From Plazaster borealis (lineage: Eukaryota; Echinodermata; Asteroidea; Forcipulatida; Labidiasteridae), in NCBI GenBank assembly GCA_021014325.1, contig CM037470.1, forward strand, positions 2,480,001 through 2,544,000: DNA of 64,000 nucleotides, given 5' to 3'. The notes beneath the pieces were generated by a model. The model saw only the letters and a program-made list of their open reading frames with translations. It searched no databases and was not told the DNA's origin. Position numbers and translations under genes: made by a program. Every line of letters starts with the position of its first letter. Position 1 is the stretch's first letter. Below are positions 33,101-37,380 of this stretch, piece by piece.

Positions 33101-35137
33101 ATTCTACTAGAGTAGATATCTCAATCACTAGACCACCAAGCATGCTAATCACACATCGGTGTGTGGTAAAACCAAAAAGTATTCTTTTTTCCTGATTTAA
33201 ATTATTAAAGAACACTGTAATGTAGTTTTCTTTAAATTGATCCTTGTTTAAGTTCCAAGTTTTGATTCTTACTGCATTTTGACATTTCCATCTATTACCA
33301 GGCCTGGAATTACGTGGAGGCCATGGAAGTGCCCATTGCAAAATGAAAACGGCCTTGCCCTCTCAAAGATGAAATTCCAGGCCTGTATTATGCATGATGT
33401 TGTATCATTACCGCACATTGTATATTGTATAGTTTGAACCAGTGGGGGCCGGGGTGGGGCATCGAGGGTTCGGGGTGGGGCATCGGGGCTCGGGGTGGGG
33501 TCAAGGCATCCATCAGTGAAGGGAGAAATGCAGTTTTAAAGTTAGCGGTAATCCGAGGTAACTCGAGGTTGAACCCCGGATCACCCCAAACAACCTGGAG
33601 GTTACACCTCGTGTTACCACCTGTTTAATGTTGCATTTCTCCCAGATGAAGTCGGTATTAAGGCTGGTTTTAATTAACAAAACTGGCATCGTGCAGGCAC
33701 ATTGTTTTGCACTATTGAAGAAAACATAAAAATCTTACATTTGTATGAAAACTGCACCGTACAATTTGTATCAACTTTTGGTATGAAGACGTGGGGCATG
33801 TCTGAAAACTTATTTCTCACAATACTTGGTATTTGCAAAGAAATTACAGTGCAAGGTATAAAAACCAAATTTCTTATCAGCTGTATCTTGCCTGCCATGA
33901 GATGCCCTGGAATGTACAGGGTCGGTCTTTTTATAAAACATTTGACAGGGTCTGAAGAATATCTGGATTAAGTGAAAAGGGAAACTTTCCCAGTGAAATC
34001 CAAAATTCTGGATCTGTGAAATATCTGGATTAAGTAATAAGGGAAGTTTTCCCGGTGAAATCAAAAATTCATGGATTCAAATGTCACTAAAAAACATGCC
34101 CATGCTTCATACATGTCAGGGGTAATTAAAGAGATAATTTAATAACGATTACTTTTGAGATTTGGCTTAAAGGGACTGTACACGTTTGGTAATGACTCAA
34201 AACAAATATTAGCATAAAAACTTACTTGGCAACAAGCAAAGGAGAGCTGTCGATAGTATAAAACATTGAATGAAACGACTCCCTCGGAAGTAACGTAGTT
34301 TTTGAGAAAGAGGTAATTTCTCACTAAAATAATAAAAACTTCTTGCAAGAAGTTTTTATTCCTATATGAAAGCACACAAATGGTGTTTTTTCTTCCATCC
34401 TTTTCTTGCAACTTTGATGACCAGTTGAGCCCAAATTTTCACAGGCTTGTGATTTGATGCGTATGTTGGGATACACCAAGTGAGAACACTGGTCTTTGAC
34501 AATTACCAAACGTGTTCAGTGCCTTTAAGATAGGACTTGAGGCTGTAAGATAGGACCTGGGGCTGTAAAATAGGACCCGAGTCTGTATGATAGGACCTGA
34601 GGCTGTAAGATAGGAACTGAGGCTGTAAGATAGGTCCTGAAGCCGTCAAGGATTCTGGATGTGTAGGGATAGCACTTGGTTTCTGTCGAGTGTTTAGATT
34701 GGTCTCAAGATAAATTTAGCCGCTTTACATTATTCAACTTTCAAATCTCAAGAAAGAAGAACATTTGATTAGAAATTAAATCTTGTTGTATACTTTTGAT
34801 TTGACATATAGGACCGGAGAACGAAGTACAAGATGAACCAGCCACTGAACCAACAAAGGAGGATAGAGGAGGGGACGATGATGACATCAAGCTAACAAAG
34901 GAAGACGTAGGTGACAATGAGGGCGAAGATGTAGATGCCAATCAGGGTGGAGATGTAGATGCCGATGAGGGTAAAGATGTAGATGCCAATGAGGGTGAAG
35001 ATGTAGATGCCAATCAGGGAGACAATGACTCTGAGGTTGAGGACGATGATGAAAATGTTGGAGACAATAACGAAGGAGATGATGAAGAGGACGATGATGA
35101 TGATGACGACGACGACGACTATGAAATAATGGAATAG
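3048..35137 (+). CDS. ARHGEF11/12: RhoGEF, ARHGEF11/12 (DRhoGEF2) type, 5'-incomplete gene model
   Basis: This gene encodes a guanine nucleotide exchange factor that activates RhoA downstream of G12/13-coupled receptors at the plasma membrane (family knowledge). I joined 24 exons: 3048-3155, 3586-3684, 4528-4570, 5214-5451, 6194-6465, 6955-7116, 8868-8975, 9672-9880, 10115-10164, 16476-16559, 17201-17382, 17683-17909, 18230-18355, 19002-19119, 19842-20020, 20970-21045, 22116-22286, 23271-23505, 24058-24173, 24634-24695, 25316-25394, 26180-26268, 26965-28144, 34812-35137. Every junction is AG/GT and phase-compatible, and the total is exactly 1513 codons including TAG. Visible residues: RGS-like about 1-190, C1 about 222-273, DH about 510-720, PH about 740-865, coiled coil about 985-1045, acidic tail from about 1405. 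A C1 next to the RGS-like domain is as in Drosophila RhoGEF2. The DH/PH residues look slightly closer to ARHGEF11 than ARHGEF12. The N-terminal PDZ region is not in the window. Confidence 0.93.
3210..3460 (+). repeat. Dispersed repeat, partner of 22430-22680
   Basis: The stretch from AGTGCCAAGTTCGTACATGT to the GGTGAGAAAGACC end recurs as its reverse complement at 22430-22680, including the palindrome TCGTACATGTACGA. Confidence 0.75.
3586..3684 (+). CDS. ARHGEF11/12: RhoGEF exon b: RGS-like domain
   Basis: Thirty-three codons, phase 0 to 0, reading FFYLVTDNYRTGSLKEMKKW and on to FSTFLAPSA. This matches the LH/RGSL helices (consensus YLYSDMYK...F..FLD.SA). The acceptor is a TATACAG and the donor GTAAGT. 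Confidence 0.92.
3745..3885 (+). repeat. Dispersed repeat with GGTTTGCGGTAACACCATGTG
   Basis: The block that includes GTTTGCGGTAACACCATGTG recurs inverted near 11505-11640 and directly near 45875-45965, so there are three copies in the window. Confidence 0.75.
4021..4213 (+). mobile_element. MITE family A, full copy
   Basis: An inverted-repeat element of about 193 bp. Left end GGCCCAATCTCATAGAGCTG, right end CTCTATGAAATTGAGCC, with internal CTTAAGCACAAAAAGTAGC and TGACTGGTATCCTGCTAA. This family is the commonest repeat here, with more than a dozen copies. Confidence 0.88.
4528..4570 (+). CDS. ARHGEF11/12: RhoGEF exon c: RGS-like domain
   Basis: A short 43-nt exon, phase 0 to 1, reading PLRIQVSDSIVHNI. 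It corresponds to the LKV-V-DE/DSI segment of the family. A polypyrimidine tract precedes the CAG acceptor and the donor is GTAAGT. Confidence 0.9.
4897..4980 (+). mobile_element. tRNA-like SINE head (family III)
   Basis: A-box-like AGCTCAGTTGGTAGAGTGCC and B-box-like GCAGGCTCAAGTCCTGCTCC lie about 45 bp apart in tRNA order, but no good acceptor stem is visible. I read it as a retroposon head rather than a working tRNA. Confidence 0.6.
5214..5451 (+). CDS. ARHGEF11/12: RhoGEF exon d: RGS-like domain
   Basis: 238 nt, phase 1 to 2. It contains QELLADFRAKRALGLGSI, equivalent to the conserved EDFRQKRSMGL segment of LARG, and continues into a helical stretch (LQELKIVEQTLMPHL). It is GC-rich against an AT-rich intronic background. 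Confidence 0.94.
5735..6056 (-). mobile_element. SINE-like element ending in (ATT)n
   Basis: An ATT-rich stretch is followed by AAAGCACAATACATTACACA and CCCAATGCGCTGTACAAAGT. The layout (ATT microsatellite plus a GCGC...TACAA core) resembles the 20296-20540 element, which has TTTGTAAAGCGCC after its ATA repeat. No tRNA head is visible. Confidence 0.5.
6194..6465 (+). CDS. ARHGEF11/12: RhoGEF exon e: end of RGS-like domain and first half of C1
   Basis: 272 nt, phase 2 to 1. The first part (AFAITTFMKQVGVRV) matches the last LH/RGSL helix, ILMYMKHLGVKV in LARG. A basic linker (KWAKNKKQHIKG) leads to a C1 zinc finger starting at His codon 6369, with H-x12-C-x2-C then x13-C visible. Vertebrate ARHGEF11/12 lack this C1; Drosophila RhoGEF2 has one (family knowledge). 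Confidence 0.95.
6510..6823 (+). mobile_element. Inverted-repeat element, ends CTTTAGAGA / TCTCTAAAG
   Basis: The left end has the TTTAGAGGCCACTGCGGCCG type; the right end is GGATCTCTAAAGGG. It shares GGCCACAAACAGCTGCAAGA and CGTCCTGAATTGA with 43878-44418 and with the opposite-strand fragment at 1-150. Confidence 0.8.
6955..7116 (+). CDS. ARHGEF11/12: RhoGEF exon f: second half of C1 and basic linker
   Basis: 162 nt, phase 1 to 1. It completes the zinc finger as C-x4-H-x4-C-x7-C (codons 6957-7013). The usual C1 spacing between this His and Cys is x2, so two residues are extra here. A basic stretch with several RR/KK pairs follows and could contact phospholipids (inference). Confidence 0.94.
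7490..8780 (+). repeat. Broken tandem array, core CTAACAGACTGGTGCTTGCTGTGTTTGG
   Basis: Units of about 70-85 bp carry ACAGACTGGTGCTTGCTGTG and an ATGGAACA(G)TATG block. They occur at 7490-7700, 7985-8145 and 8725-8770. The gaps (7730-7975, 8145-8720) look like later insertions. RhoGEF intron. Confidence 0.7.
8868..8975 (+). CDS. ARHGEF11/12: RhoGEF exon g: linker
   Basis: 108 nt, phase 1 to 1, with acceptor TTCACAG and donor GTAAGT. The product is a Pro/Glu-rich disordered linker (GDKKDELEKPATSPNAISPL). It has no domain; it is supported by frame, phase and position. Confidence 0.85.
9672..9880 (+). CDS. ARHGEF11/12: RhoGEF exon h: Ser-rich linker
   Basis: 209 nt, phase 1 to 0. It encodes a charged helix (TQLKEKINVDTLVKQFEDKK) then a Ser-rich segment with DSGISESFD and RSFLARSASLK. 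These look like phosphorylation sites (inference). The acceptor is TCTAG and the donor GTAAAG. Confidence 0.88.
10006..10050 (+). mobile_element. Truncated head of SINE family I
   Basis: GTCGTGGCCGAGCAGTTAAG then CACCGGACTCAAGCTCTGGT matches the tRNA-like head at 51053, but the body is missing after about 45 bp. The next exon starts at 10115. Confidence 0.7.
10115..10164 (+). CDS. ARHGEF11/12: RhoGEF exon i: basic linker
   Basis: A 50-nt exon, phase 0 to 2, reading GEEKRERRPPSDRRTR. It is supported by a strong polypyrimidine-CAG acceptor and exact phase agreement with both neighbours. It is followed by a 6.3-kb repeat-filled intron. Confidence 0.78.
11505..11645 (-). repeat. Inverted copy of the GGTAACACCATGTG repeat
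   Basis: Reverse complement of 3745-3885 (CACACGGTGTTACCGCAAAC is present). It lies upstream of the foldback element. Confidence 0.75.
11746..12130 (+). mobile_element. Long foldback (palindromic) element
   Basis: Two arms of about 180-190 bp, 11746-11935 and 11945-12130, are near-perfect reverse complements. Shared blocks include GTTGCCTTGGATCGG, GTAACCGTTTGTTATAAAAT, GTAGAATACAAT and AATTGCGTGGTTTT. The centre is CCATTTTGTGGCATTGACTC then CACAAAATGG. The right side abuts TTAA; the left abuts TTAG. Confidence 0.9.
12400..12775 (+). repeat. Degenerate tandem array, core AGGTTCCAATTAGCACTTGTTACATGATAGC
   Basis: About four units of roughly 100 bp, each with GAGGTTCCAATTAGCACTT and TTACATGATAGCA. 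Confidence 0.75.
13080..13740 (+). repeat. Degenerate tandem array, core GGACCTTACCTTTAGTGAAG
   Basis: About six units of 95-115 bp, each with CCTAATGTTAGGACCTTACC, then GCACTCAATGTCTCAGCAT and AATCTAGAGGATTGGAATGA. Confidence 0.8.
15320..15510 (+). repeat. Dispersed repeat shared with 41250-41350 and 41455-41540
   Basis: Shared words are GTCAACCCTCCTACTGTCTA-like, ACCATTCAGTACCATC and GAATGATTTTGAATGGTTG. It is present once here and twice near 41.3-41.5 kb. Confidence 0.65.
15700..15887 (+). mobile_element. MITE family A copy
   Basis: Left end GGCCTTATTTCATAGAGCTT, right end AAGCAGCTCTGTGAAATTGG. Same length class as 4021-4213. In the 10165-16475 intron. Confidence 0.85.
16205..16355 (+). 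mobile_element. MITE family A, diverged partial copy
   Basis: It shares TTGGCTGGTAACCTGCTAAG and the right end GATGAAATTGGACCC; the left end is eroded. Confidence 0.6.
16476..16559 (+). CDS. ARHGEF11/12: RhoGEF exon j: Ser-rich linker
   Basis: 84 nt, phase 2 to 2. The translation contains DVDVDGHSVVTALNN then HASSSSSLS. There is no domain. The phase fits exons on both sides, so no extra exon is needed in the preceding long intron. Confidence 0.8.
16874..17035 (+). repeat. Dispersed repeat shared with 51730-51890
   Basis: Both contain GATTGCA(C/T)AGTAGGGCTTTTAA, AACACCAAGTAGAAAACATT and GAAGACCTTGTTTCAA. A more diverged third copy is near 14165-14290 in the opposite orientation. Confidence 0.75.
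17201..17382 (+). CDS. ARHGEF11/12: RhoGEF exon k: linker into DH domain
   Basis: 182 nt, phase 2 to 1. An acidic Ser-rich part runs into ADPPNWQDLVDKDIVKRL and KPKEVKRQEVIN. This is the strongly conserved signature just before the DH domain in LARG and PDZ-RhoGEF (DPPNWQQLV, LKP-E-KRQEVINEL). Confidence 0.96.
17683..17909 (+). CDS. ARHGEF11/12: RhoGEF exon l: DH domain CR1 and CR2
   Basis: 227 nt, phase 1 to 0. It opens with ELFHTEKSHVRNLKVLDRVF, the CR1 helix that contacts Rho switch regions. IFPNLNEMLQIHGPLNDIMK follows and aligns with the IFPNLPEL/IH segment of ARHGEF11. Confidence 0.97.
18230..18355 (+). CDS. ARHGEF11/12: RhoGEF exon m: DH domain
   Basis: 42 codons, phase 0 to 0, including FDGEAGETSKRVCATFCQNQ and ALEMLKIRRKNNSKLAQFLA. 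This matches the FC-NQ-ALE-IK-RQKK-SRF segment of the family DH. Confidence 0.96.
19002..19119 (+). CDS. ARHGEF11/12: RhoGEF exon n: DH domain CR3
   Basis: 118 nt, phase 0 to 1. It carries CRRLPLQAIITTGMQRLTKY then PLLIENLMKYT, the most conserved DH motif (MQRLTKYPLLL-NI-KYT), essential for exchange. A tandem array starts exactly at its donor (19120). Confidence 0.97.
19120..19580 (+). repeat. ~33-bp tandem repeat starting at a 5' splice site
   Basis: About 14 units with consensus GTTAGTTACTCACGTTTCAT plus TTACTTTGTT. The first unit begins with the real donor GTAAGTTACTC at 19120. Several later units keep a donor-like GTAAGTTA (about 19172, 19525, 19559). Confidence 0.88.
19615..19750 (-). 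mobile_element. Partial TTAA-flanked MITE (family B)
   Basis: It contains TGCGTGGACATAACCGCTTC and TGAAATTTTCACGGGTTAGT, the reverse complement of blocks in 54220-54613. The termini are missing. Confidence 0.65.
19842..20020 (+). CDS. ARHGEF11/12: RhoGEF exon o: end of DH and DH-PH linker
   Basis: 179 nt, phase 1 to 0. ILLANVNQ-like residues (LLANVNQAVKECENHQRL) match the last DH helix of LARG (ILNYVNQAVKEAENKQRL). FERSNHPIAAEYK matches the DH-PH linker of ARHGEF11. Confidence 0.97.
20051..20237 (+). mobile_element. MITE family A copy
   Basis: It begins AATTTCGTAGAGCTGCATAA and ends TTAAGCAGCTCTATGAAATT, with GGCTGGTAACCTTATTCTGG inside. It starts 30 nt after the exon ending at 20020. Confidence 0.85.
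20296..20545 (-). mobile_element. SINE-like element with (TAA)n end
   Basis: (ATA)n, then AGATATTTGTAAAGCGCCTA and a body with ATGAGTTTTTAACAGAGACT and TTCCAAAGAAATGGAGCAGC. The latter resembles TTCCAAAGAGTTGGAGAGGA at 5918-5937. It lies in a RhoGEF intron. Confidence 0.55.
20970..21045 (+). CDS. ARHGEF11/12: RhoGEF exon p: PH domain start
   Basis: 76 nt, phase 0 to 1, reading NLSLTSRKLLHDGPVTWKLS. It aligns with the first PH strands in this family (LDLTTRKMIHEGPLTW). The acceptor is CCCCTGTAG. Confidence 0.96.
21415..22070 (+). repeat. 86-bp tandem repeat, about seven copies
   Basis: The word ACTGGCCTAATGCTAAAATT recurs at 21502, 21588, 21674, 21760, 21846 and 21932, exactly 86 bp apart. 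The inner units are nearly identical and the outer ones diverged. It lies between the two first PH-domain exons. Confidence 0.95.
22116..22286 (+). CDS. ARHGEF11/12: RhoGEF exon q: PH domain core
   Basis: 171 nt, phase 1 to 1. LYALLLEDILVLLQKQDDKY and SPIIKINSVLCREVAT are near-diagnostic for the ARHGEF11/12 PH domain, whose surface also binds activated RhoA in a positive feedback (family knowledge). Confidence 0.97.
22430..22680 (-). repeat. Dispersed repeat, reverse copy of 3210-3460
   Basis: Reverse-complement match to 3210-3460 with scattered changes (shared ACATTTTGTTTGG and CATGTACGA blocks). The open frames on the minus strand here are inside the repeat and have no recognised product. 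Confidence 0.75.
22812..23155 (+). mobile_element. MITE family B (TTAA-flanked), diverged full copy
   Basis: It begins TTTAAAGGTATTGTACACTG and ends AGTGTATAGGGCCTTTAA. TTAA at each end fits a piggyBac-like target (inference). Confidence 0.8.
23271..23505 (+). CDS. ARHGEF11/12: RhoGEF exon r: PH domain end and acidic linker
   Basis: 235 nt, phase 1 to 2. KRAFFLVSTSTAGPQIYELT and the C-terminal helix ERQTWMDMI complete the PH domain. The rest is an acidic linker (DLHEEEGEDVS). Confidence 0.96.
23708..23830 (+). mobile_element. MITE family A, partial copy
   Basis: It shares GGGAACCAGTCACATG and CTTTGGCTGGTAACCC with the family; both termini are shortened. Confidence 0.65.
23836..23937 (+). 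repeat. Imperfect inverted repeat (hairpin)
   Basis: GGCCCTTTTCAAAACCATGG is answered by CATGGTTTAGAAAAGGTCC about 60 bp later, with GGGCTTCAT...ATGAAGCCC as an inner stem. Probably a small MITE. Confidence 0.7.
24058..24173 (+). CDS. ARHGEF11/12: RhoGEF exon s: C-terminal linker
   Basis: 116 nt, phase 2 to 1. The sequence includes GMEEVSISVEISNPPEVSQ. The ISV/ISI patch after the PH resembles the short hydrophobic patch in LARG (GISVTG), but that is weak. Donor GTGAGT. Confidence 0.83.
24231..24545 (+). repeat. ~105-bp tandem repeat, core GCATGATCAGTTTACTAGT
   Basis: Three units, each with AAAGCATGATCAGTTTACTA then a CAGTCCTCAGTC(C/T)AACAC end and ATGGTGGTATGCCTGATC. A single related unit is at about 50430-50490. 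Confidence 0.8.
24634..24695 (+). CDS. ARHGEF11/12: RhoGEF exon t: C-terminal linker
   Basis: 62 nt, phase 1 to 0, reading EARQDSPQDMLSSLSKTLQE. It is supported by a long polypyrimidine-CAG acceptor, a GTAAGA donor and correct phase. Confidence 0.8.
25316..25394 (+). CDS. ARHGEF11/12: RhoGEF exon u: C-terminal linker
   Basis: 79 nt, phase 0 to 1, reading SEKANSIVALSDPLQVLL near its end. The acceptor is GTTAG after a T-rich tract; the donor is GTACGT. No domain. Confidence 0.78.
25598..25739 (+). mobile_element. MITE family C, copy 1
   Basis: The ends CTTGATTTCACAAAGCAC and GTTGTGAAATCGA form an inverted repeat, and TTCATCTTAAGATGA is an inner palindrome. The same element is inverted at 29675-29822. 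Confidence 0.8.
26180..26268 (+). CDS. ARHGEF11/12: RhoGEF exon v: coiled-coil start
   Basis: 89 nt, phase 1 to 0. It reads RREELVLQAMDKIQQLSKHL-like heptads (KREELVLQAMDKIQQLSKH). The C-terminal coiled coil mediates oligomerisation in ARHGEF11/12. The donor (GTAATA) merges with the tail of an inserted SINE. Confidence 0.87.
26269..26669 (-). mobile_element. tRNA-derived SINE family I, full length, abutting a splice donor
   Basis: Read on the minus strand: tRNA-like head at 26669-26577 (A-box TGGCTGAGCGGATAAGA, B-box GGGTTCGAATCCC), body with CACTTAACCAC, AAGCCGTAGGTCCCGTGTGT and GCTGCATATTGGGCCAC, then a (TTA)n tail. The tail touches the exon end at 26268, so the intron begins GTAATAATAATAA. 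Confidence 0.92.
26696..26820 (+). mobile_element. MITE family A, left part
   Basis: The left end TAGTTTCATAGAGCTGCTTA is intact, and the copy runs to GACTGGTATCGTGCTC. The right terminus is missing. Confidence 0.7.
26965..28144 (+). CDS. ARHGEF11/12: RhoGEF exon w: coiled coil and long Ser/Thr/Asp-rich region
   Basis: A 1180-nt exon, phase 0 to 1, open throughout. It begins with a coiled coil (RLESDLVQATLELRRVQQAL, then EEQRRRSRQEAL) and continues for about 350 residues of Ser/Thr/Asp/Glu-rich, probably disordered sequence. If the donor at 28145 is not used, the frame runs 12 more codons to a TAG at 28177-28179, giving a possible shorter isoform that lacks the acidic tail. Confidence 0.92.
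28637..28847 (+). mobile_element. 211-bp MITE with ~40-bp terminal inverted repeats
   Basis: The left end CAATAGGGAGCTTTCGTTTT continues to GGTTCTGCAACGG at 28680. The right end from 28803 is its near-perfect complement, ending AACTCCCTATTG. No coding content. Confidence 0.9.
29675..29822 (-). mobile_element. MITE family C, copy 2
   Basis: Reverse-oriented relative to 25598. It contains ACTCATCTTAAGATGAATCT and CTTTGTGAAATCGA. Confidence 0.8.
31305..31440 (+). mobile_element. MITE family A, left part
   Basis: It begins GGCCCGATTTCATAGAACTG and stops after GACCGGTATCCTGCTCA. The right end is absent. Confidence 0.75.
32100..32290 (+). repeat. Dispersed repeat shared with 43655-43850
   Basis: Both copies contain CAATTCACCTG(G/A)CGTC, GGGAGTCAA-type, CCTGTGTGTTATACAG and GAGCGTGGCAG blocks in the same order. 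Confidence 0.75.
33067..33160 (-). mobile_element. tRNA-like sequence, probable SINE head (family IV)
   Basis: On the minus strand, CTTGGTGGTCTAGTGATTGA (A-box like) and GTGGGTTCGAATCTCACCCG (B box and T arm). No matched acceptor stem was found, so a working tRNA is unlikely. Confidence 0.55.
33444..33500 (+). other. G-rich run with G-quadruplex potential
   Basis: More than six runs of at least four G are separated by 1-6 bases (for example GGGGGCCGGGGTGGGG). The G strand is the sense strand of the RhoGEF intron, so the pre-mRNA carries it too. Confidence 0.85.
33518..33645 (+). mobile_element. Palindromic element, ends GGGAGAAATGCA / TGCATTTCTCCC
   Basis: The ends form a clear inverted repeat, and the interior GGTAA..TCGAGGTTGAACCCC pairs with GGAGGTTACACCTCG-type sequence. 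A partial relative is at 44452-44552. Confidence 0.82.
34167..34528 (+). mobile_element. MITE family B (TTAA-flanked), full copy
   Basis: Left end TTAAAGGGACTGTACACGTT; right end AACGTGTTCAGTGCCTTTAA. The centre is a strong hairpin, AAAAACTTCTTGCAAGAAGT then TTTTT. TTAA lies at both ends. Confidence 0.88.
34526..34645 (+). repeat. 20-bp tandem repeat, six copies
   Basis: Six units of TAAGATAGGACCTGAGGCTG with 1-3 changes each. The array starts exactly at the TTAA right flank of the MITE at 34167-34528, so it may have grown from that junction. Confidence 0.92.
34812..35137 (+). CDS. ARHGEF11/12: RhoGEF last exon: highly acidic C-terminal tail
   Basis: 326 nt, phase 1 in, ending at TAG 35135-35137. 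It encodes 108 residues dominated by Asp and Glu. Four 8-residue repeats (consensus EGEDVDAN, 24 bp each) lie at 34919-35014, and a run of 10 Asp comes just before the C-terminal YEIME. Assignment to this gene rests on the phase match and total frame across a 6.7-kb intron; I know no family motif for this tail. Confidence 0.78.
34919..35014 (+). repeat. 24-bp coding repeat in the RhoGEF tail
   Basis: Four in-frame 24-bp units, each encoding (E/Q)G(E/G/K)DVDA(N/D). Confidence 0.93.
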
Positions 35138-35229
35138 TCCACTCGTTAATCTCGTCACGCCAAGACCAAAACCTCTCCTGCGATCACGCTGCCTGTACAT
35201 TTTTCACCGTTCCATTGAAACCCAGTATT

Positions 35230-35364
35230 CGCAAAGCACCGAGATGCATCTTGTGATGGGCGTTATATCCAACGCACACCAATCTTAATTGCTGATAATG
35301 TGGTACTGTCACAATGCAAATCAAGAAAGGCAATCAGTTGATGACATCTTAGCTCTTTGTGAAA
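35230..35364 (-). mobile_element. MITE family C, diverged copy 3 in the RhoGEF 3' flank
   Basis: CGCAAAGCACCGAGATGCAT at the left and GCTCTTTGTGAAA at the right. It starts about 90 nt after the stop codon, so it is probably in the 3' UTR. Confidence 0.65.
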
Positions 35365-35644
35365 GGGAGTCATGTGGCCTTGGTGTTTTAAAGTCTTGTA
35401 GGTGGATTGCTCTTCTTTTCCAGTGAGGAAAGAACACTTCCACTTCCGTTGGAAAATGAATATTCTTTACGGCCATCTTCTTGAATAGCACCAAGGCATG
35501 TGATGGAGGCAAGTCTCCTCTGCGACTCTCCGGGAGGATTTCCAGCTCCTTGGAACCGGTCGGGCGATGATTTGAACGCTCCAGCTCCTAATCAACCCAC
35601 ACCTTTAAGCATCTTCACTCATTAAGAAAACAAGAGTAACATCT

Positions 35645-35797
35645 TGACCCGATCTCATCAAACTGTTCAGCAGATAATGGGGCACCGGTTGCAACAATGT
35701 CACAATGATATGGCATTTTGGCTGGTAACCTATGTTCGCTAAGCAAGTTTAGTCTATGCTTAGTAGATAGTTTGACAGCTTTTTGAGATTGGGCCCG
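35645..35797 (+). mobile_element. MITE family A copy in the RhoGEF 3' flank
   Basis: It opens near CCCGATCTCATCAAACTGTT and closes TTTTTGAGATTGGGCCCG, with TTTTGGCTGGTAACCTATGT inside. Confidence 0.7.
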
Positions 35798-36002
35798 CGT
35801 CATCTGCAACCACCCTTTATATATTTGTTAGAAATCGTCAACATGACTGGCCGATTGTGACCGTATGCATCCTTGCACCTGATTATTTTGAAGCTTTGAA
35901 GTTTTTTAAAAATATTTTTTTAGTTGAAGTGTATTTTCCATTTGGTATAAATTTGTGTACACAAACAAGAAACAAAGGACTACTCTAGTGATCTGATCCA
36001 GT

Positions 36003-36175
36003 CTCAAATAAAACTAGCTTAGCAAAAAAATAAATTGCATTGAGCTAAAAAAAATCTTCCTTAACAGAAACGGGTTACCAGCCAAAATTCTATGTGTTTC
36101 TTATCAATGCAACTGGTTCCCTCGCATATATTTTGCTTACCAAAGAAAATATGCTGACAGCTTTATGAAATGTGG
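36003..36175 (+). mobile_element. MITE family A, diverged copy
   Basis: It contains ACGGGTTACCAGCCAAAATT and ends in a GCTTTATGAAATGTGG-like terminus. Its left edge overlaps the candidate polyadenylation signal. Confidence 0.6.
36007..36012 (+). other. Candidate polyadenylation signal AATAAA of the RhoGEF gene
   Basis: This is the first AATAAA after the stop codon, 870 nt downstream. It sits at the left edge of a dispersed inverted-repeat element, so the element may have supplied or moved the site. Others occur further on (for example near 41001), so 3' UTR length is unknown. Confidence 0.3.
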
Positions 36176-36824
36176 CTGTCAAATTCTGGTTTTAATCTTA
36201 CGTGTGGACCATGGAAGGATCTTCTTTTTGGAAGGGTTAGTGGCTCTGAAAAGAACTTGTTCCTTTTTTCGCAAAAAGTTGAGAAATTTACCAAGATCTG
36301 TGTAAACTCTGTGCCCGCAGGGGGTTTCAGGCTTTGGGGTTTATTTTTTAAATGTGTGATGTCATGAGTCACATGATCCGCTTAAGGAAACCAAAACAAA
36401 CAGGTGTTGGTTCGGTCAGTCATAACGATGACTAGTAGAGACAAATTTGATGGAGGTAACCTCTGTGAAAACAAATATACGTTATGTAGTACTTAAAAAA
36501 AGAGAATTGTATTATTATATCATCAGTACTTGATTACGTGTATAAATTAACGAGTATGTATTTATCATAATTTTGTTCTTTGTTACGAGCCGTACATAAT
36601 ATCAAGCCTGCGCAGAAGCGTCGTACCTCAAAGTGGGCATTTACGTCACTTTAAAGCTAGTCAAACATCACCTTGTAAAACGAATCCCGAATGTGCGCAC
36701 TGACCCTGATATGGTGTTGTCACACAGAGTCTCTCTTATGCAAAATATATTGTTATTACAAAATTCAGATACGATTTCTTTGCTCTGACACAGTGCGACG
36801 TTATGCGACGCAAAAAAAAAATCA

Positions 36825-36970
36825 CTTTGTAAGTTTATTTGCTGAGCTAAGATTGAGGGGAACCAGTCGAAAAGCAGTGTCCCTTACATGGCCTTTTGGC
36901 GGGTAACCCACTTTTCTCAAGCAGAATTTGTTGGTGCTTAGCGTTTCTGTCTGCTCAACACCAGGATGAA
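36825..36970 (+). mobile_element. MITE family A, partial copy
   Basis: It shares GGGGAACCAGTCGAAAAGCA and CCTTTTGGCGGGTAACCC with the family, followed by a shortened right end. Confidence 0.55.
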
Positions 36971-37380
36971 ATCAGTGCCTGCCGTGTATTTACATATCCT
37001 CTCCCGAAGAATAGAATCTCAAGTTTCTCGTTAGGAATTCTTCCCCTGGCAACCATTCTTGTTGAAGGTATGAAACAGAATTGGTAACTATCGTCGGTAA
37101 AAACTGATCAGGGAATCATATTTCGTCCTCAAAGCTTACATTTAGAATAAACTTTGATACCAGTACCAAATGGCTTGAGAACAGTTTGCGTCCGAAGAAT
37201 TTTTTTTTCTTTGAACTGTCAAATCAAAGTTTGCATAGATATGAAAGAAGTACATAAAATGTATTTAAAAAGTGACAAAATATATATTACCTTCTTTTGT
37301 TTTGATTTTTCTAGAAAGCACAACCACCTTATACTTGACTAGTTTATTTTTTATTTTATTTTTTTAATTATTTATTTATC

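Larger units (their letters stand above)
28145..34811 (+). other. Last RhoGEF intron (6.7 kb), repeat-rich
   Basis: It contains a clean MITE at 28637, MITE C at 29675, a MITE A part, a repeat at about 31990-32280 shared with 43640-43850, a tRNA-like sequence, a G-rich run, a CTCCC palindrome, MITE B and a 20-bp tandem. No further exon is required by phase. Confidence 0.7.
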
